Part shown: piece by piece, positions 56,198 through 64,000 of the stretch
Layout of the letters: every line of letters starts with the position of its first letter
Numbering within the stretch: the first letter of the stretch is position 1
Origin: JAAXVQ01 sp964604705
GTDB taxonomy: Bacteria > Oederibacteriota > JAAXVQ01
Direction: 5' to 3'
DNA length: 64,000 bases
Assembly (NCBI GenBank): GCA_964604705.1
Contig: CAZSAP010000004.1
Location: 62,001-126,000, forward strand
The notes under the pieces: generated by a model
Database searches by the model: none
Seen by the model: the letters and a program-made list of their open reading frames with translations, nothing else
What the model was told of the DNA's origin: nothing
Position numbers and translations under genes: made by a program

Positions 56198-57054
56198 ATC
56201 AAGAACGGATTGCCCTGCTTACCGACAGTACGTGCGATCTAACCCCGGAGCTCTTGGAGCAAAACCGCATACATCGGGTTTCGCTCAGTGTTTTTTTTGA
56301 GGATGAAGAGTATCGCGATGCCGTGGATTTAACCCCGGACCAGTTTTATGAAAAGTTGCTCCAACACCCGCATTTGCCGAGTACTTCCCAACCGTCGGTA
56401 GGGGCGTTTGTTGAAGTTTTGGAAGCCTTGAAGCGGTCAGGGGTGACCCAGGTTTTGGGCTTGTTTCTGTCACGCAAGCTTTCAGGCACGCTCCAAGCAG
56501 CCTTGGCTGCGAGCCGTATGGTGTCAGGGCTGCAATGCGAATTTCTGGATTCCAAAAGTGCGTCCTGGGGGCACGGGCTGCTCCTGTTGCAGGCACGACG
56601 TCTAATTGATTCTGGACTGAATCTGGCGGAAGTCTGTGAACAGATACGCGACCGCATTGAAAAGACCACCATTTTGTTTGCGGTCGACACCCTGGATGCC
56701 CTGCACCGGGGCGGACGCATAGGCCGTGCGGCCATGTTTTTTGGGAAACACCTGGGCATTCGGCCGATTCTCTCCATGTCCGGTCATTTGGGCGAAGTGG
56801 ATGTGGTGGATAAAGTTGCCTCGCGTGCCGCCGCGATTGCGTTGATTGTGGATTTGGCGCGTAAACACGTGCGGGCGCATGGGTTGGTGTACGGGATCGC
56901 GGTGCTGCATTCGGCCATTCCGGACGCACAGCAGGAGTTGCTGGCGGCCTTACTCGCGACGGGTGAGGACTGGAAGACCATTATCCACGGACGCATTGGT
57001 GCGGTGATTGGCACCCACTTGGGACCGGATGGATGGGGTGTGGCCTTGTGTTAG
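56194..57054 (+). CDS. DegV-family fatty-acid-binding protein (FakB-like)
   Basis: DegV/FakB proteins hold a fatty acid while FakA phosphorylates it. Family marks are IALLTDSTCDLTPELLEQNR, VSLSVFFEDEEYRD, STSQPSVGAFVEVLEALKRSG, FLSRKLSGTLQAA and a central SKSASWGHGLLLLQA, then ALHRGGRIGRAAMFFGKHLG. 286 residues are typical. Its ATG overlaps the upstream FakA-like stop, strong support for the pair working together. Confidence 0.88.
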   Translation: MNQERIALLTDSTCDLTPELLEQNRIHRVSLSVFFEDEEYRDAVDLTPDQFYEKLLQHPHLPSTSQPSVGAFVEVLEALKRSGVTQVLGLFLSRKLSGTLQAALAASRMVSGLQCEFLDSKSASWGHGLLLLQARRLIDSGLNLAEVCEQIRDRIEKTTILFAVDTLDALHRGGRIGRAAMFFGKHLGIRPILSMSGHLGEVDVVDKVASRAAAIALIVDLARKHVRAHGLVYGIAVLHSAIPDAQQELLAALLATGEDWKTIIHGRIGAVIGTHLGPDGWGVALC

Positions 57055-57154
57055 GCGTTTTTTTCAAAGGTGTTTAAGTTGGGGATTGGTTTTTCCGATA
57101 GTAGCATCGGAGATTTTTGTGAGCGTGACGTCCTGGGAAAGGAGGCTTTCGGAC

Positions 57155-57526
57155 ATGACAAAAACCATTTTGGTTGTTGATGATGAAGAGGAAATCTTAA
57201 GTTTGGTAAAGAAAATCCTCATGGGCGAAGCATACCGGATTTTAACCGCCAAGAATGCCGAAGAGGTTTTTGCCACGCTGTCGCACGAGCGTCCGGACCT
57301 CATTCTTTTGGATGTGATGATGCCGGCCATGGACGGGTTTGAGGTGTGTAAGAAACTAAAGTCCGATCCTGCCACCACCCATATTCCCGTGGTGATGCTG
57401 ACGGTGTTGGCCACCAACAGCGACATCCGAAAAGCCTTGGATTTGGGCGCAGCCGCGTATCTCATCAAACCGTTTGATCCCGATGTTCTGGATAAAGAAA
57501 TCAAAGCCATCCTCCATCGTTCCTAA
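57155..57526 (+). CDS. Single-domain response regulator (receiver only)
   Basis: 123-residue CheY-like receiver with D9-D10-E11 (ILVVDDEEEI), phospho-acceptor D53 (LILLDVMMPAMDG), switch Thr (VVMLTVLAT) and Lys of YLIKPFDPDVL. No output domain, no neighbouring kinase. The true start is the ATG at 57155 after AAGGAGG; the longer upstream frame is not part of the protein. Distinct in sequence from the receiver at 6812. Confidence 0.9.
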   Translation: MTKTILVVDDEEEILSLVKKILMGEAYRILTAKNAEEVFATLSHERPDLILLDVMMPAMDGFEVCKKLKSDPATTHIPVVMLTVLATNSDIRKALDLGAAAYLIKPFDPDVLDKEIKAILHRS

Positions 57527-57573
57527 GCTGGTTCGTACAGGCCGTTTTTCCCAATTAAATAAATAAACGTGAG

Positions 57574-57595
57574 TATACTACCGCACCGAGTGCGG
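57574..57595 (+). promoter_or_regulatory. -10 element and small hairpin before the lipoprotein gene
   Basis: TATACT at 57574-57579 is followed by CCGCAC-CGA-GTGCGG (57581-57595) at the predicted transcript start. The hairpin has no T-tract, so it is more likely a 5' stabilising hairpin than a terminator. Confidence 0.4.
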
Positions 57596-57621
57596 GCATT
57601 TTGTGAAACGAGGCATGCGTG

Positions 57622-58572
57622 ATGCAAAGACATTGGTGGTCGGGCGGGATGGTGTTGGTGTGGTTGGGGAGCGTTGGGTGCAGTCCGGCGCCGGTACCCC
57701 AGGTGGTGCAGTATGAGTTCAACGACGGCGGACGCTATCGGGTGGATTGCACCTACGAGACCGATAAGCGTTTGGAAAAGACCCACGAGGGCAAAGCCTT
57801 TGCCACCACCGAAGAGGGTGTGTATGTCAAGACCAGCATGCACATGACCGCGCAGCGCCAGCCCGATCAGGATTGGGTGATTGCGTACACCTTACTGCGT
57901 CTGCGGATTCATGACCGGGATGGCCACTTTAAATTGGAGATGGGTCCGGAAGGCGGGGAGCTCCAGTGGTATCAGGACAAGCAACCTCTTAGCGACTACC
58001 TTACGTCCGATGAATTTAAGGCTTTTCAGAAATTAATGCAGGTACCGTTGGCTCGGGTGCGCATTCACCCCAACGGAGTTCAGGTTCCCAATGGTTTGGA
58101 ATTTAACTTTGATTTGATCCGCCTCCTGGGAAAAAACCGGGTGTACGGGGAGTATCTCACGCGCAGTGTGAAAGTGCCTCCGGTGCTAATGACCATGTTC
58201 AAAGCCGAGCCCATCAAGGCCGGGGATCGGTGGGACCATCAAGGCAATTCGTCCAACGCGAACACGCACTTTCGCGCGCGGGCTGTATCGGCCAAGAGCC
58301 TGCAGGTTGAGTACAGCAGCGATTTGAATCTCGCCGCCGACGAACTGCGCGCGGTGCGCAAAGCACTGCGCTTGGATGGCGTTCCTGGTCTGGAATTAAA
58401 AACCAGTCGCATGACCATCCGCGGGGTGGTGGGCTTTGATCTGCCCGGGAAGCGGCCGGAAACGGCGGAAATGAACTTTGACAAGCGTTACGAAATGACG
58501 CTCCCTCAGGAAGTTTGGAAACTGCATGAGACGGAACGCTACCGCTTGAACGTCGAACCCGTTCGGGATTAG
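57622..58572 (+). CDS. Lipoprotein, unknown function
   Basis: No family is recognised. A lipoprotein signal (SGGMVLVWLGSVGC) anchors a 300-residue beta-rich protein that begins VVQYEFNDGGRYRVDCTYET and contains DRWDHQGNSSNANTHF and a long C-terminal strand region (EMNFDKRYEMTL). The pattern of a membrane-anchored soluble domain with repeated strands is like many DUF lipoproteins that bind hydrophobic or polymer ligands. The ATG at 57622 was chosen over the adjacent GTG. Confidence 0.65.
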   Translation: MQRHWWSGGMVLVWLGSVGCSPAPVPQVVQYEFNDGGRYRVDCTYETDKRLEKTHEGKAFATTEEGVYVKTSMHMTAQRQPDQDWVIAYTLLRLRIHDRDGHFKLEMGPEGGELQWYQDKQPLSDYLTSDEFKAFQKLMQVPLARVRIHPNGVQVPNGLEFNFDLIRLLGKNRVYGEYLTRSVKVPPVLMTMFKAEPIKAGDRWDHQGNSSNANTHFRARAVSAKSLQVEYSSDLNLAADELRAVRKALRLDGVPGLELKTSRMTIRGVVGFDLPGKRPETAEMNFDKRYEMTLPQEVWKLHETERYRLNVEPVRD

Positions 58573-58657
58573 TGTGGCGACACTGAACACCTGGGTTGTA
58601 ATTTGCCGGATAACTTAGTAGAATAATACGCATTGCGCATAGTGTGTTGGGTGCGAC

Positions 58658-60661
58658 GTGAGTGTCGCTAAGGAGGGTTACGCCATTTTCGACTCAGTTG
58701 ATCTTAACGAAGTCCGGAAACGTTTTGGAAAGCAAATCCAGACGACCTTCATCAAGCATGTGCAGACGATTCTCAAGGATACCGGTTGGCCTACCCTTTC
58801 CATTTTGCATTTAAGCTCCAATCGGCAAGGCGGCGGAATACCGGAAATGCTGTTTTGGTGGTCCGAGCTGTTCAACGCACTGGCCGGCGATCAAGTTACG
58901 GCCGACGCCCATTGGACCGTTCCGTTTGTTAAAAAGAATTTCTTGGAGCCCATTGTTCTTCCCTCGGGTCATCTGGTCCCGGCCGACGATGCGCTTTCGG
59001 CATTTTTTGAAGTTACAAAAAAACTCGGCAACGGTCTGCAAAAAAACACCCATCAAATCCATCCTTTGGCCGGCAAAGCGTTTGTGCGGCATGAACGCCT
59101 GGTCCTTATTCGTTCCGGACGCCAAACGGAGATCTTAAATCGAGAAGAATTGAAGCTGCAGCTGCAAAAGTATTACCAACCCCAGGCCTTGACGCGGCTC
59201 TGCGATCAAAAACCCGAGGCCATTGTGGAAGAACTGGTGACCGAAGACGATCTCGTCTTGTTCCAGGCCGTTTCAAAAATTTCCGCCCAGCAATTGCAAT
59301 CCGAGTGGGAAGTCCGCAAGCATCCGCTGATCATGGTGCACAATTTTCAAACCGCCGGGTTGATTCCGCATTTGCGCCGCATTCTCCCCGAAAGTGTGAT
59401 TTTGCTGCGCAGTCACCTGGCCACCTCGGATCCCACACCGGTCATTTGGAACTTTTTTGCCCCTATGTTTGATCAAGCCCAAGCTGTTATTTTGCATACG
59501 CCGGAATACAATCCCCTGGAGCGTACCGGACTGACCCCGTTGCGTACACCCATGATCCTGCACGTGCCCTCCCTGTATCCGTTTTCTCCGAAAAATCGCG
59601 AGCTCGACAACCTGGGCGTACCGGTGGTCAAGCGTGTTTTGGCCCAATACCAGCGCGATTATACCTTGGTCTCCAAGTTTGATTTGAAACCCAAGGTGGA
59701 GAAGGCCTATTTGAAATTGACCGGCACTCGCATCGCCGATGTTTTGGTGGAGAGTATTTTGGATTCATTGACCAAGGCCTCACTTCGGGCCTCGTTTATT
59801 GAAGAAGGACGCCGACCGGAACTGGAACGCTTTATGAGCAAGGCTGCGGCTCGCGGGGAGCACATGTGTGAACTGATCCGGGAATTGCATGGGATCGCTC
59901 CGGAACGTCCGCTGTTTACCCAAATCTCCCGCTACGACCGATTAAAAGATCCGGTGGGCACCGTGAAGGCGTTTGTGCATGCCTACCTCACCTTGGTACG
60001 GGATCATGTTCCGTTGGAGGGGCGTCCTCAGTTTGCTTACGGCGGGACGCTGGAAGAAGACGACCTGGGTGCTTTTGAAGAGTTGGTTAAAATCTTCCTG
60101 TATTTGGAGAGCTTGAAGGTTGTGATTGCCGATGAGCTGCGCGGGATGTCGGGCGAGACCATCGAGGACGTGTATCGGCAGTTGCGGCGGGATGTGTTTG
60201 TGCTTATCCTGCCCAGTCACGATCCGGTTGCCAATGCCATCGAGATCAACGCGTTGCAGCGCACCTCGCGCGCGGTGATCCAGAAATCGTTGCGTGAAGG
60301 GTTCGGGCTGGCCATCACCGAGGCCATGTGGAAAGGGGTGCCGGTCATCGGTGGAAACACCGGGGGCATCCGGCTGCAAATCGATCACGGCACCAACGGA
60401 TTTTTGGCCGGGCAATGGGTGGACGGCGAGCTGATCGATTCGGTGGAAGACACCGCTCAGTTTATCATTACCTACACCAAACATGTGGACGTGGCCACGC
60501 GCATGGGAGAATTGGCGCAGCGCAAGGTGGCCAAGGAATTTCTCATGCCGGTCAACATCAATATATTTCTAAAAAAAGTGCATGATTTCTTAATCAAACA
60601 TCGGGCACCGGCCTTGTCTCCAGACCAGAAACCGTTGCGTCGCAAGAAAAAAAACACGTAA
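58658..60661 (+). CDS. TreT-like GT4 family glycosyltransferase
   Basis: Retaining GT-B glycosyltransferase resembling trehalose glycosyltransferring synthase (TreT). The N-terminal part has SILHLSSNRQGGGIPEMLFW and the following W-x-V and FFEVTKKLGNGLQK, typical of TreT; the C-terminal half holds the nucleotide site (RTSRAVIQKSLREGFGLAIT, AMWKGVPVIGGNTGG). Residues near 420-440 (FTQISRYDRLKDPVGTVKAF) match the start of the C-lobe. The listed start is the GTG at 58658, but a strong AAGGAGG (58670-58676) lies inside the frame, eight bases before an ATT at 58685; translation may begin at that ATT, nine codons later. Whether trehalose or another glycoside is made is unknown. Confidence 0.75.
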   Translation: MSVAKEGYAIFDSVDLNEVRKRFGKQIQTTFIKHVQTILKDTGWPTLSILHLSSNRQGGGIPEMLFWWSELFNALAGDQVTADAHWTVPFVKKNFLEPIVLPSGHLVPADDALSAFFEVTKKLGNGLQKNTHQIHPLAGKAFVRHERLVLIRSGRQTEILNREELKLQLQKYYQPQALTRLCDQKPEAIVEELVTEDDLVLFQAVSKISAQQLQSEWEVRKHPLIMVHNFQTAGLIPHLRRILPESVILLRSHLATSDPTPVIWNFFAPMFDQAQAVILHTPEYNPLERTGLTPLRTPMILHVPSLYPFSPKNRELDNLGVPVVKRVLAQYQRDYTLVSKFDLKPKVEKAYLKLTGTRIADVLVESILDSLTKASLRASFIEEGRRPELERFMSKAAARGEHMCELIRELHGIAPERPLFTQISRYDRLKDPVGTVKAFVHAYLTLVRDHVPLEGRPQFAYGGTLEEDDLGAFEELVKIFLYLESLKVVIADELRGMSGETIEDVYRQLRRDVFVLILPSHDPVANAIEINALQRTSRAVIQKSLREGFGLAITEAMWKGVPVIGGNTGGIRLQIDHGTNGFLAGQWVDGELIDSVEDTAQFIITYTKHVDVATRMGELAQRKVAKEFLMPVNINIFLKKVHDFLIKHRAPALSPDQKPLRRKKKNT

Positions 60662-60690
60662 CGCTTGAGGCGGACAGAGCATTTTCTTCG

Positions 60691-60719
60691 TTGCAATGTG
60701 GCGAACCCCGTTTTATACT
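60691..60719 (+). promoter_or_regulatory. Promoter of the second Thr/Pro-FlgD gene
   Basis: TTGCAA at 60691-60696 and TATACT at 60714-60719 with a 17-base spacer. The gene's ATG is 34 bases downstream. Confidence 0.7.
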
Positions 60720-60752
60720 GTTGCGAAATTTTGAATCCTATTGAGGTGAATT

Positions 60753-61184
60753 ATGCGTAGATGTGTTGCGGTTTTAATGGTTGCAGGCATAGGCTGGGCG
60801 GGAACCATGGCTTGGGGAGATGCTCCGACCCCCACCGTGACCGTAACCCCAACCTGTACGATTACCCCCACGTTTACCGTGACTCCCACAGTGGCCCCGC
60901 CGGTGCAGGTGGTCTCGCTGGATCATAATCGGTTTAATCCCCTAAAGGGAGAAGTGGTTCGGGTGACGAGCCTACGTGCCGACCACGGCACGATTTCGGT
61001 GATGGTATACAATCCTTCGGGCGTATTGGTTCGGCGTGTGGTGGATCGTGTCGATGCGTTGTCCGCCAACCCGGTTTGGGATGGGCGTAATGATCAAAAC
61101 GAAGTGGTTGCCTCCGGAGTCTACCTCGTGCAGGTCTCGGGGAATAAATTGCATAAACGGTTCCGTATTGTGGTTTTGAAATAA
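60753..61184 (+). CDS. Secreted protein with short Thr/Pro segment and FlgD-like Ig domain
   Basis: A smaller relative of the protein at 9969-11135. A signal peptide (VLMVAGIGWAGTMAWG) leads to TPTVTVTPTCTITPTFTVTP and then a beta domain of about 90 residues with VRVTSLRADHGTISVMVYNP and ASGVYLVQVSGN, the FlgD-like Ig pattern. No PorV gene is adjacent this time. Probably an exported envelope protein; role unknown. Confidence 0.7.
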   Translation: MRRCVAVLMVAGIGWAGTMAWGDAPTPTVTVTPTCTITPTFTVTPTVAPPVQVVSLDHNRFNPLKGEVVRVTSLRADHGTISVMVYNPSGVLVRRVVDRVDALSANPVWDGRNDQNEVVASGVYLVQVSGNKLHKRFRIVVLK

Positions 61185-61219
61185 CCGAAGCCTAAAGCCG
61201 GTCACGGGAGGAAAACGAA

Positions 61220-61444
61220 ATGCAGAGAAACATTGGTTACCTTGATCGGGCAATTCGTTTCGGTGTAGCGATGGCCTGTGCGGCGTTTGCGTTTGGGCGC
61301 GAAACACGTGACGTCTGGTACGGCGTAGCCCTGGGCATCGGCGCCCTGGCGTTAAGCAGCGCCCTTTTAAGCTATTCGGTTCTCTATGCCTTGTTGGGCA
61401 TTTCCACTCGTGAAAAGCGCAGCCCTGAGGATTCGCGTTCATGA
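61220..61444 (+). CDS. DUF2892-family small membrane protein
   Basis: 74 residues matching DUF2892: MQRNIGYLDRAIRFGVAMAC opens the protein and a second helix (GIGALALSSALLSYSVLYAL) follows. These proteins are small inner-membrane proteins of unknown function, sometimes fused to rhodanese. A GGGAGG site precedes the ATG, and the stop overlaps the rfbC start (ATGA). Confidence 0.8.
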   Translation: MQRNIGYLDRAIRFGVAMACAAFAFGRETRDVWYGVALGIGALALSSALLSYSVLYALLGISTREKRSPEDSRS

Positions 61445-61983
61445 GGTTTACGCCCTTATTCTTATCCGGTTTGGTTCGCATTGAGCCACATGTGTATGGG
61501 GATGAACGGGGATTTTTTTTTGAGAGCTATCATCAGGCGCGTTTTGCCGAGCATGGGATTGAGGCGACGTTTGTGCAGGACAACCATAGTTGTTCGCAGC
61601 GCGGGGTAATACGCGGCTTGCATTTTCAGGTGGGCCCTTGGGCCCAGGGAAAGCTTATTCGCGTAATTAAGGGCGCCGTGTTTGACGTGGCGGTGGATAT
61701 TCGCGTGGGCTCGCCTACATTTGGGGCCTGGACCAGTGAGACCTTGAGTTTGGAGAATCGCCGCATGCTGTACATCCCGCCTGGCTTTGCCCATGGGTTT
61801 TGTGCGCTTGAAGACGGGACCGAAGTTTTATACAAGACCACGCAAGTTTATTCGCCGGAGCATGAGCGAGGCGTGGCCTGGAACGATCCGGAGATCGGCA
61901 TTGGTTGGCCGGAGTTGGGCGTTGCGTACGTCGTTTCAGAAAAGGACCGCACTTACCCCCGCTTGCGTCAGATCGCCGTTTAA
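61441..61983 (+). CDS. rfbC: dTDP-4-dehydrorhamnose 3,5-epimerase
   Basis: Cupin-fold epimerase of dTDP-rhamnose synthesis. Clear motifs: GLVRIEPHVYGDERGFFFES, FVQDNHSCSQRGVIRGLHFQ with the catalytic His, KLIRVIKGAVFDVAVDIRVG, YIPPGFAHGFCALED and the final W of GVAWNDPEIGIGW. 180 residues is standard. The other rhamnose genes are not in the window. It overlaps the small membrane gene before it. Confidence 0.95.
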   Translation: MRFTPLFLSGLVRIEPHVYGDERGFFFESYHQARFAEHGIEATFVQDNHSCSQRGVIRGLHFQVGPWAQGKLIRVIKGAVFDVAVDIRVGSPTFGAWTSETLSLENRRMLYIPPGFAHGFCALEDGTEVLYKTTQVYSPEHERGVAWNDPEIGIGWPELGVAYVVSEKDRTYPRLRQIAV

Positions 61984-62062
61984 TGTTTCCGCACGTATCT
62001 CGGTTATTTGCCCTGACACCGTTAGGGACCATAAGACAATATAAGTAGGAGGATGTACAGGT

Positions 62063-62278
62063 ATGCCCATGTACGAGTTTGAATGCAGTCAATGTCAGCA
62101 CGTGTTTGAAGAACTTTTGAAAATGAGTGATCCGAATCCGGAGGTGTGTCCGGTCTGCAAAAAGGGACCGGTGCGGAAACTGATTTCACGCAGCGGTTTT
62201 GTATTAAAAGGCGGCGGGTTTTATACCAACGAGTATCCCTCGGCCGCTCGGCAAGCCGGGAGTAAAAGCGAAAGTTAA
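62063..62278 (+). CDS. FmdB-family zinc-ribbon protein
   Basis: The 71-residue product has the FmdB pattern MPMYEFECSQCQHVFEELLK with a second Cys pair (CPVCKKGPVRKL), forming a zinc ribbon, and a Ser/Gly-rich C-terminal tail. Function of the family is unsettled, possibly regulatory. A GGAGGATG site precedes the ATG. A bidirectional terminator separates it from the convergent hydrogenase genes. Confidence 0.9.
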   Translation: MPMYEFECSQCQHVFEELLKMSDPNPEVCPVCKKGPVRKLISRSGFVLKGGGFYTNEYPSAARQAGSKSES

Positions 62279-62296
62279 ACACCAAGCATTTTAAAT

Positions 62297-62335
62297 AAAA
62301 AAGCCCGAAGGCTCTTTTTGCCTTCGGGCTTTTTT
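62297..62335. terminator. Bidirectional intrinsic terminator
   Basis: AAAAAAGCCCGAAGGC pairs with its complement (62320-62335) around a short loop, with A-tract on one side and T-tract on the other, ending the FmdB and the convergent NuoE/hydrogenase transcripts. Confidence 0.9.
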
Positions 62336-62347
62336 ATTTAAGGGTCT

Positions 62348-62866
62348 TTAGGCTTTGGCTTCCACTGCGTCCATTTCGGCTTTTACCCGGGTAAGCAGTT
62401 CCGGGACTTGCTGGGGTGTTACTTGACTGAAAACGCGATCGTTGATGGTGACCACCGGGGCCAAACCGCAGACACCCAAACAGCGGGTGCAGTCCAAAGA
62501 GAAAAGCCCGTCTTTGGTTGTCTCAGCCAGATCCACTCCCAACTCGGCGCGGAAGGCATCCAATATTTTGTCGGCCCCTTTGACAAAACAGGCGGTTCCC
62601 AAACACACAGAGATGGAGAACTTGCCGCGGGGTTGGAGACGGAAGAAATGATAAAACGTCGCCACACCGCTGACAAAGGCCGTGGGCACGCGCAGGCGCT
62701 GAGCCACTTGGTTCATGTGTTCTTCGGTCAGGTACCCAAAGCGCTGTTGCAATTTATGCAGGACCGCGATGAGGTAGCTCTCCGGATGTTCGCGGGTCAG
62801 GCAAACGTCAATAAATTCACAAATCTCTTGGGGCAAAGTGTTTTTTACGTCCGTCATGGTTGTCAT
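62348..62866 (-). CDS. NuoE-like [2Fe-2S] subunit of an electron-bifurcating hydrogenase
   Basis: Thioredoxin-like [2Fe-2S] protein of the 24-kDa/NuoE family (HndA-like). Cluster ligands are visible in CLGTACFVKG and CTRCLGVCGLAPVV. The N-terminal ESYLIAVLHKLQQRFGYLTE and TAFVSGVATFYHFF are family marks. 172 residues fit. Its ATG overlaps the stop of the hydrogenase gene upstream on the minus strand (ATGA). The diaphorase subunit (NuoF/HndC-like) is not seen in the window and may lie beyond the right edge, upstream of the hydrogenase gene. Confidence 0.92.
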   Translation of the reverse strand: MTTMTDVKNTLPQEICEFIDVCLTREHPESYLIAVLHKLQQRFGYLTEEHMNQVAQRLRVPTAFVSGVATFYHFFRLQPRGKFSISVCLGTACFVKGADKILDAFRAELGVDLAETTKDGLFSLDCTRCLGVCGLAPVVTINDRVFSQVTPQQVPELLTRVKAEMDAVEAKA

Positions 62867-64000
62867 TTGATCCCTTTCGGTGACCGGGGCACATACTGCG
62901 TGTGGAGCAGATGATGCGCTTTTTCGCTGCCCGGATGTTGGAAATACTCTTTGTACAACTGCTGGATGTACGGATTCTCATGCGACTTGCGCACCTTCTT
63001 GGCTTCGTCGATGTTGTAGAGGGCGCCGGCGCGCAATTTCAAGATTTCCTCATCGAGGACATAGCGTCCTTCGCTGGGGTAGGGCTGGCCGCCGCCGCCG
63101 ATGCAGCCGCCGGGGCAGGCCATGATCTCAATCAAGTGATATTGTTTTTCCCCGCTCTTGACCTTTTCCAAAATGGTTTTGGCATTGTTCAAGCCGTTGG
63201 CCACCGCGACATTGATGGTCGCATCGCCGATTTTAATCGACGCTTCCTTCAAACCCGTAGTGGCACGGACTTCAAAGAAGTTGAGTTCGGTCAACGGTTG
63301 GCCGGTAAGGGCTTCGGCCGCTGTGCGCAAGGCCGCTTCCATAACGCCGCCGGTGGTGCCGAAAATGTCCGCAGCACCCGAGGAGAATCCGAGCGGGTTG
63401 TCGAATTCACCCGGCGCCAAGTGGCTGAAGTCAATGCCGTACGCCTTGATCATCCAGACCAACTCGCGTGTCGTCAAGACCGCATCGGTATAAGGGTATC
63501 CTTCCGGGGCGAAATGCTCAGGACGGCGTGATTCGAATTTTTTGGCCGTGCACGGCATGATGGAAACAACATAGATGTCTTTTGGATCCAGTTTGTTTTT
63601 CTCGGCATAATACGTCTTGATCAAAGCAGAAAGCATGCTCATGGGCGATTTGCAGGTAGACGCGTTCGGGATAAACTCAGGGTAGAAGTGTTCCATGAAT
63701 TTGACCCAACCTGGGGAGCAGGACGTTAAAAGCGGGAGTTTTTCACCCGACTTCAGGCGCTTAGCCAGTTCATGCGCTTCTTCCATGATGGTCAAGTCCG
63801 CACCGAAATTGGTATCGAAGACCATATCAAATCCCAAGCGTCGCAGGGCCGTGACCGTGCGGTTGGTTTCCGGTGTTCCGGGTTCAAGCCCGAAGCCTTC
63901 GCCAATGGCGGCGCGAATGGAAGGTGCAATGTGCACCACCACATGCTTTTTCGGATCGGCCAGGGCCTTCCAGACATCGTCCGTGGAATTTTTCTCCAAA
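62863..64000 (-). CDS. [FeFe] hydrogenase catalytic subunit, C-terminal part (5' end off window)
   Basis: The H-cluster domain of an [FeFe] hydrogenase runs into the right edge, so the N-terminal ferredoxin modules are missing. The three H-cluster motifs are present: TSCSPGWVKFMEH (L1), SIMPCTAKKFESRRPEH (L2) and EIMACPGGCIGGGGQPYPS (L3). The C-terminal small-subunit-like tail KSHENPYIQQLYKEYFQHPG is intact. With the NuoE-like partner downstream this fits an HndD-type NAD(P)-linked or bifurcating enzyme that makes or uses hydrogen. The order HndD-like then HndA-like is unlike the usual HndA-B-C-D. Confidence 0.95.
   Translation of the reverse strand, partial: LEKNSTDDVWKALADPKKHVVVHIAPSIRAAIGEGFGLEPGTPETNRTVTALRRLGFDMVFDTNFGADLTIMEEAHELAKRLKSGEKLPLLTSCSPGWVKFMEHFYPEFIPNASTCKSPMSMLSALIKTYYAEKNKLDPKDIYVVSIMPCTAKKFESRRPEHFAPEGYPYTDAVLTTRELVWMIKAYGIDFSHLAPGEFDNPLGFSSGAADIFGTTGGVMEAALRTAAEALTGQPLTELNFFEVRATTGLKEASIKIGDATINVAVANGLNNAKTILEKVKSGEKQYHLIEIMACPGGCIGGGGQPYPSEGRYVLDEEILKLRAGALYNIDEAKKVRKSHENPYIQQLYKEYFQHPGSEKAHHLLHTQYVPRSPKGIK

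Overview
The window reads as a chromosomal segment of a Gram-negative, anaerobic bacterium of roughly middle GC content, probably from a poorly sampled or candidate lineage. Gram-negative traits are an OmpA-like C-terminal domain, a PorV-like barrel, a second porin, several lipoboxes, and O-antigen/nucleotide-sugar genes. Anaerobic traits are an [FeFe] hydrogenase with a NuoE-like partner, rubredoxin, ferredoxin-containing P-loop ATPases and NifX-like proteins. I cannot name the phylum from sequence alone. Genes are dense, mostly on the + strand, often with ATGA or TGATG overlaps and frequent GTG/TTG starts.

Layout. 1-2.7 kb: end of a sugar ABC-transporter binding protein, then a MarR regulator and a tandem SnoaL-like lipoprotein that share a palindromic operator. 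2.8-5.8 kb: a helicase fused to a DEDDy exonuclease (MrfA+MrfB on one chain). 5.9-9.8 kb: HDOD, receiver and DUF4388/MshEN-like signalling genes behind a structured leader, then two membrane genes. 9.9-13.1 kb: a Thr/Pro-repeat surface protein with a FlgD-like domain, coupled to a PorV-like barrel/TPR protein. 13.2-16 kb: truD and proA. 16-22.5 kb: a metal region with a YcgR/YcgQ-like pair, a His-rich small protein, a His-rich porin, ZnuA- and ZnuB-like genes without a ZnuC, a Fur-family regulator and a peroxiredoxin. 22.6-30.6 kb: a DUF134/NifX/sigma-54-activator operon followed by a nine-gene sigma-54-promoted operon (three NifX-like proteins, DUF5320, two ferredoxin-type MinD ATPases, Mrp, thioesterase, metallo-beta-lactamase fold). 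30.6-33.6 kb: a duplicated block, one copy decayed, flanking a compositionally foreign fructose-bisphosphate aldolase gene. 33.6-40.3 kb: HAD phosphatase, DUF454, a TIGR02265-like protein, a TolB-propeller/OmpA fusion, a degenerate HD-GYP receptor and a class III cyclase. 40.4-48.8 kb: rpiB, glyA, dCMP deaminase, a WecA-like transferase, wecB, an O-antigen-ligase/TPR protein, nrdR and amrS. 48.8-64 kb: membrane proteins, a second TIGR02265-like gene, EndoQ-like nuclease, M16 peptidase, rubredoxin, FakA/FakB-like genes, a receiver, a lipoprotein, a TreT-like glycosyltransferase, a second Thr/Pro-FlgD protein, rfbC, FmdB, and the hydrogenase genes running off the right edge.

The strongest unexplained signal is a family of three intergenic elements (14451-14559, 22606-22731, 52061-52183). 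Each has the same predicted three-way-junction fold, with conserved junction and loop bases but stem sequences that differ in a compensatory way. Other notable points are two sets of matched operators, three apparently leaderless starts, two gene fusions, and the aldolase island between duplicated flanks. All functional assignments are by motif recognition; no search was run.
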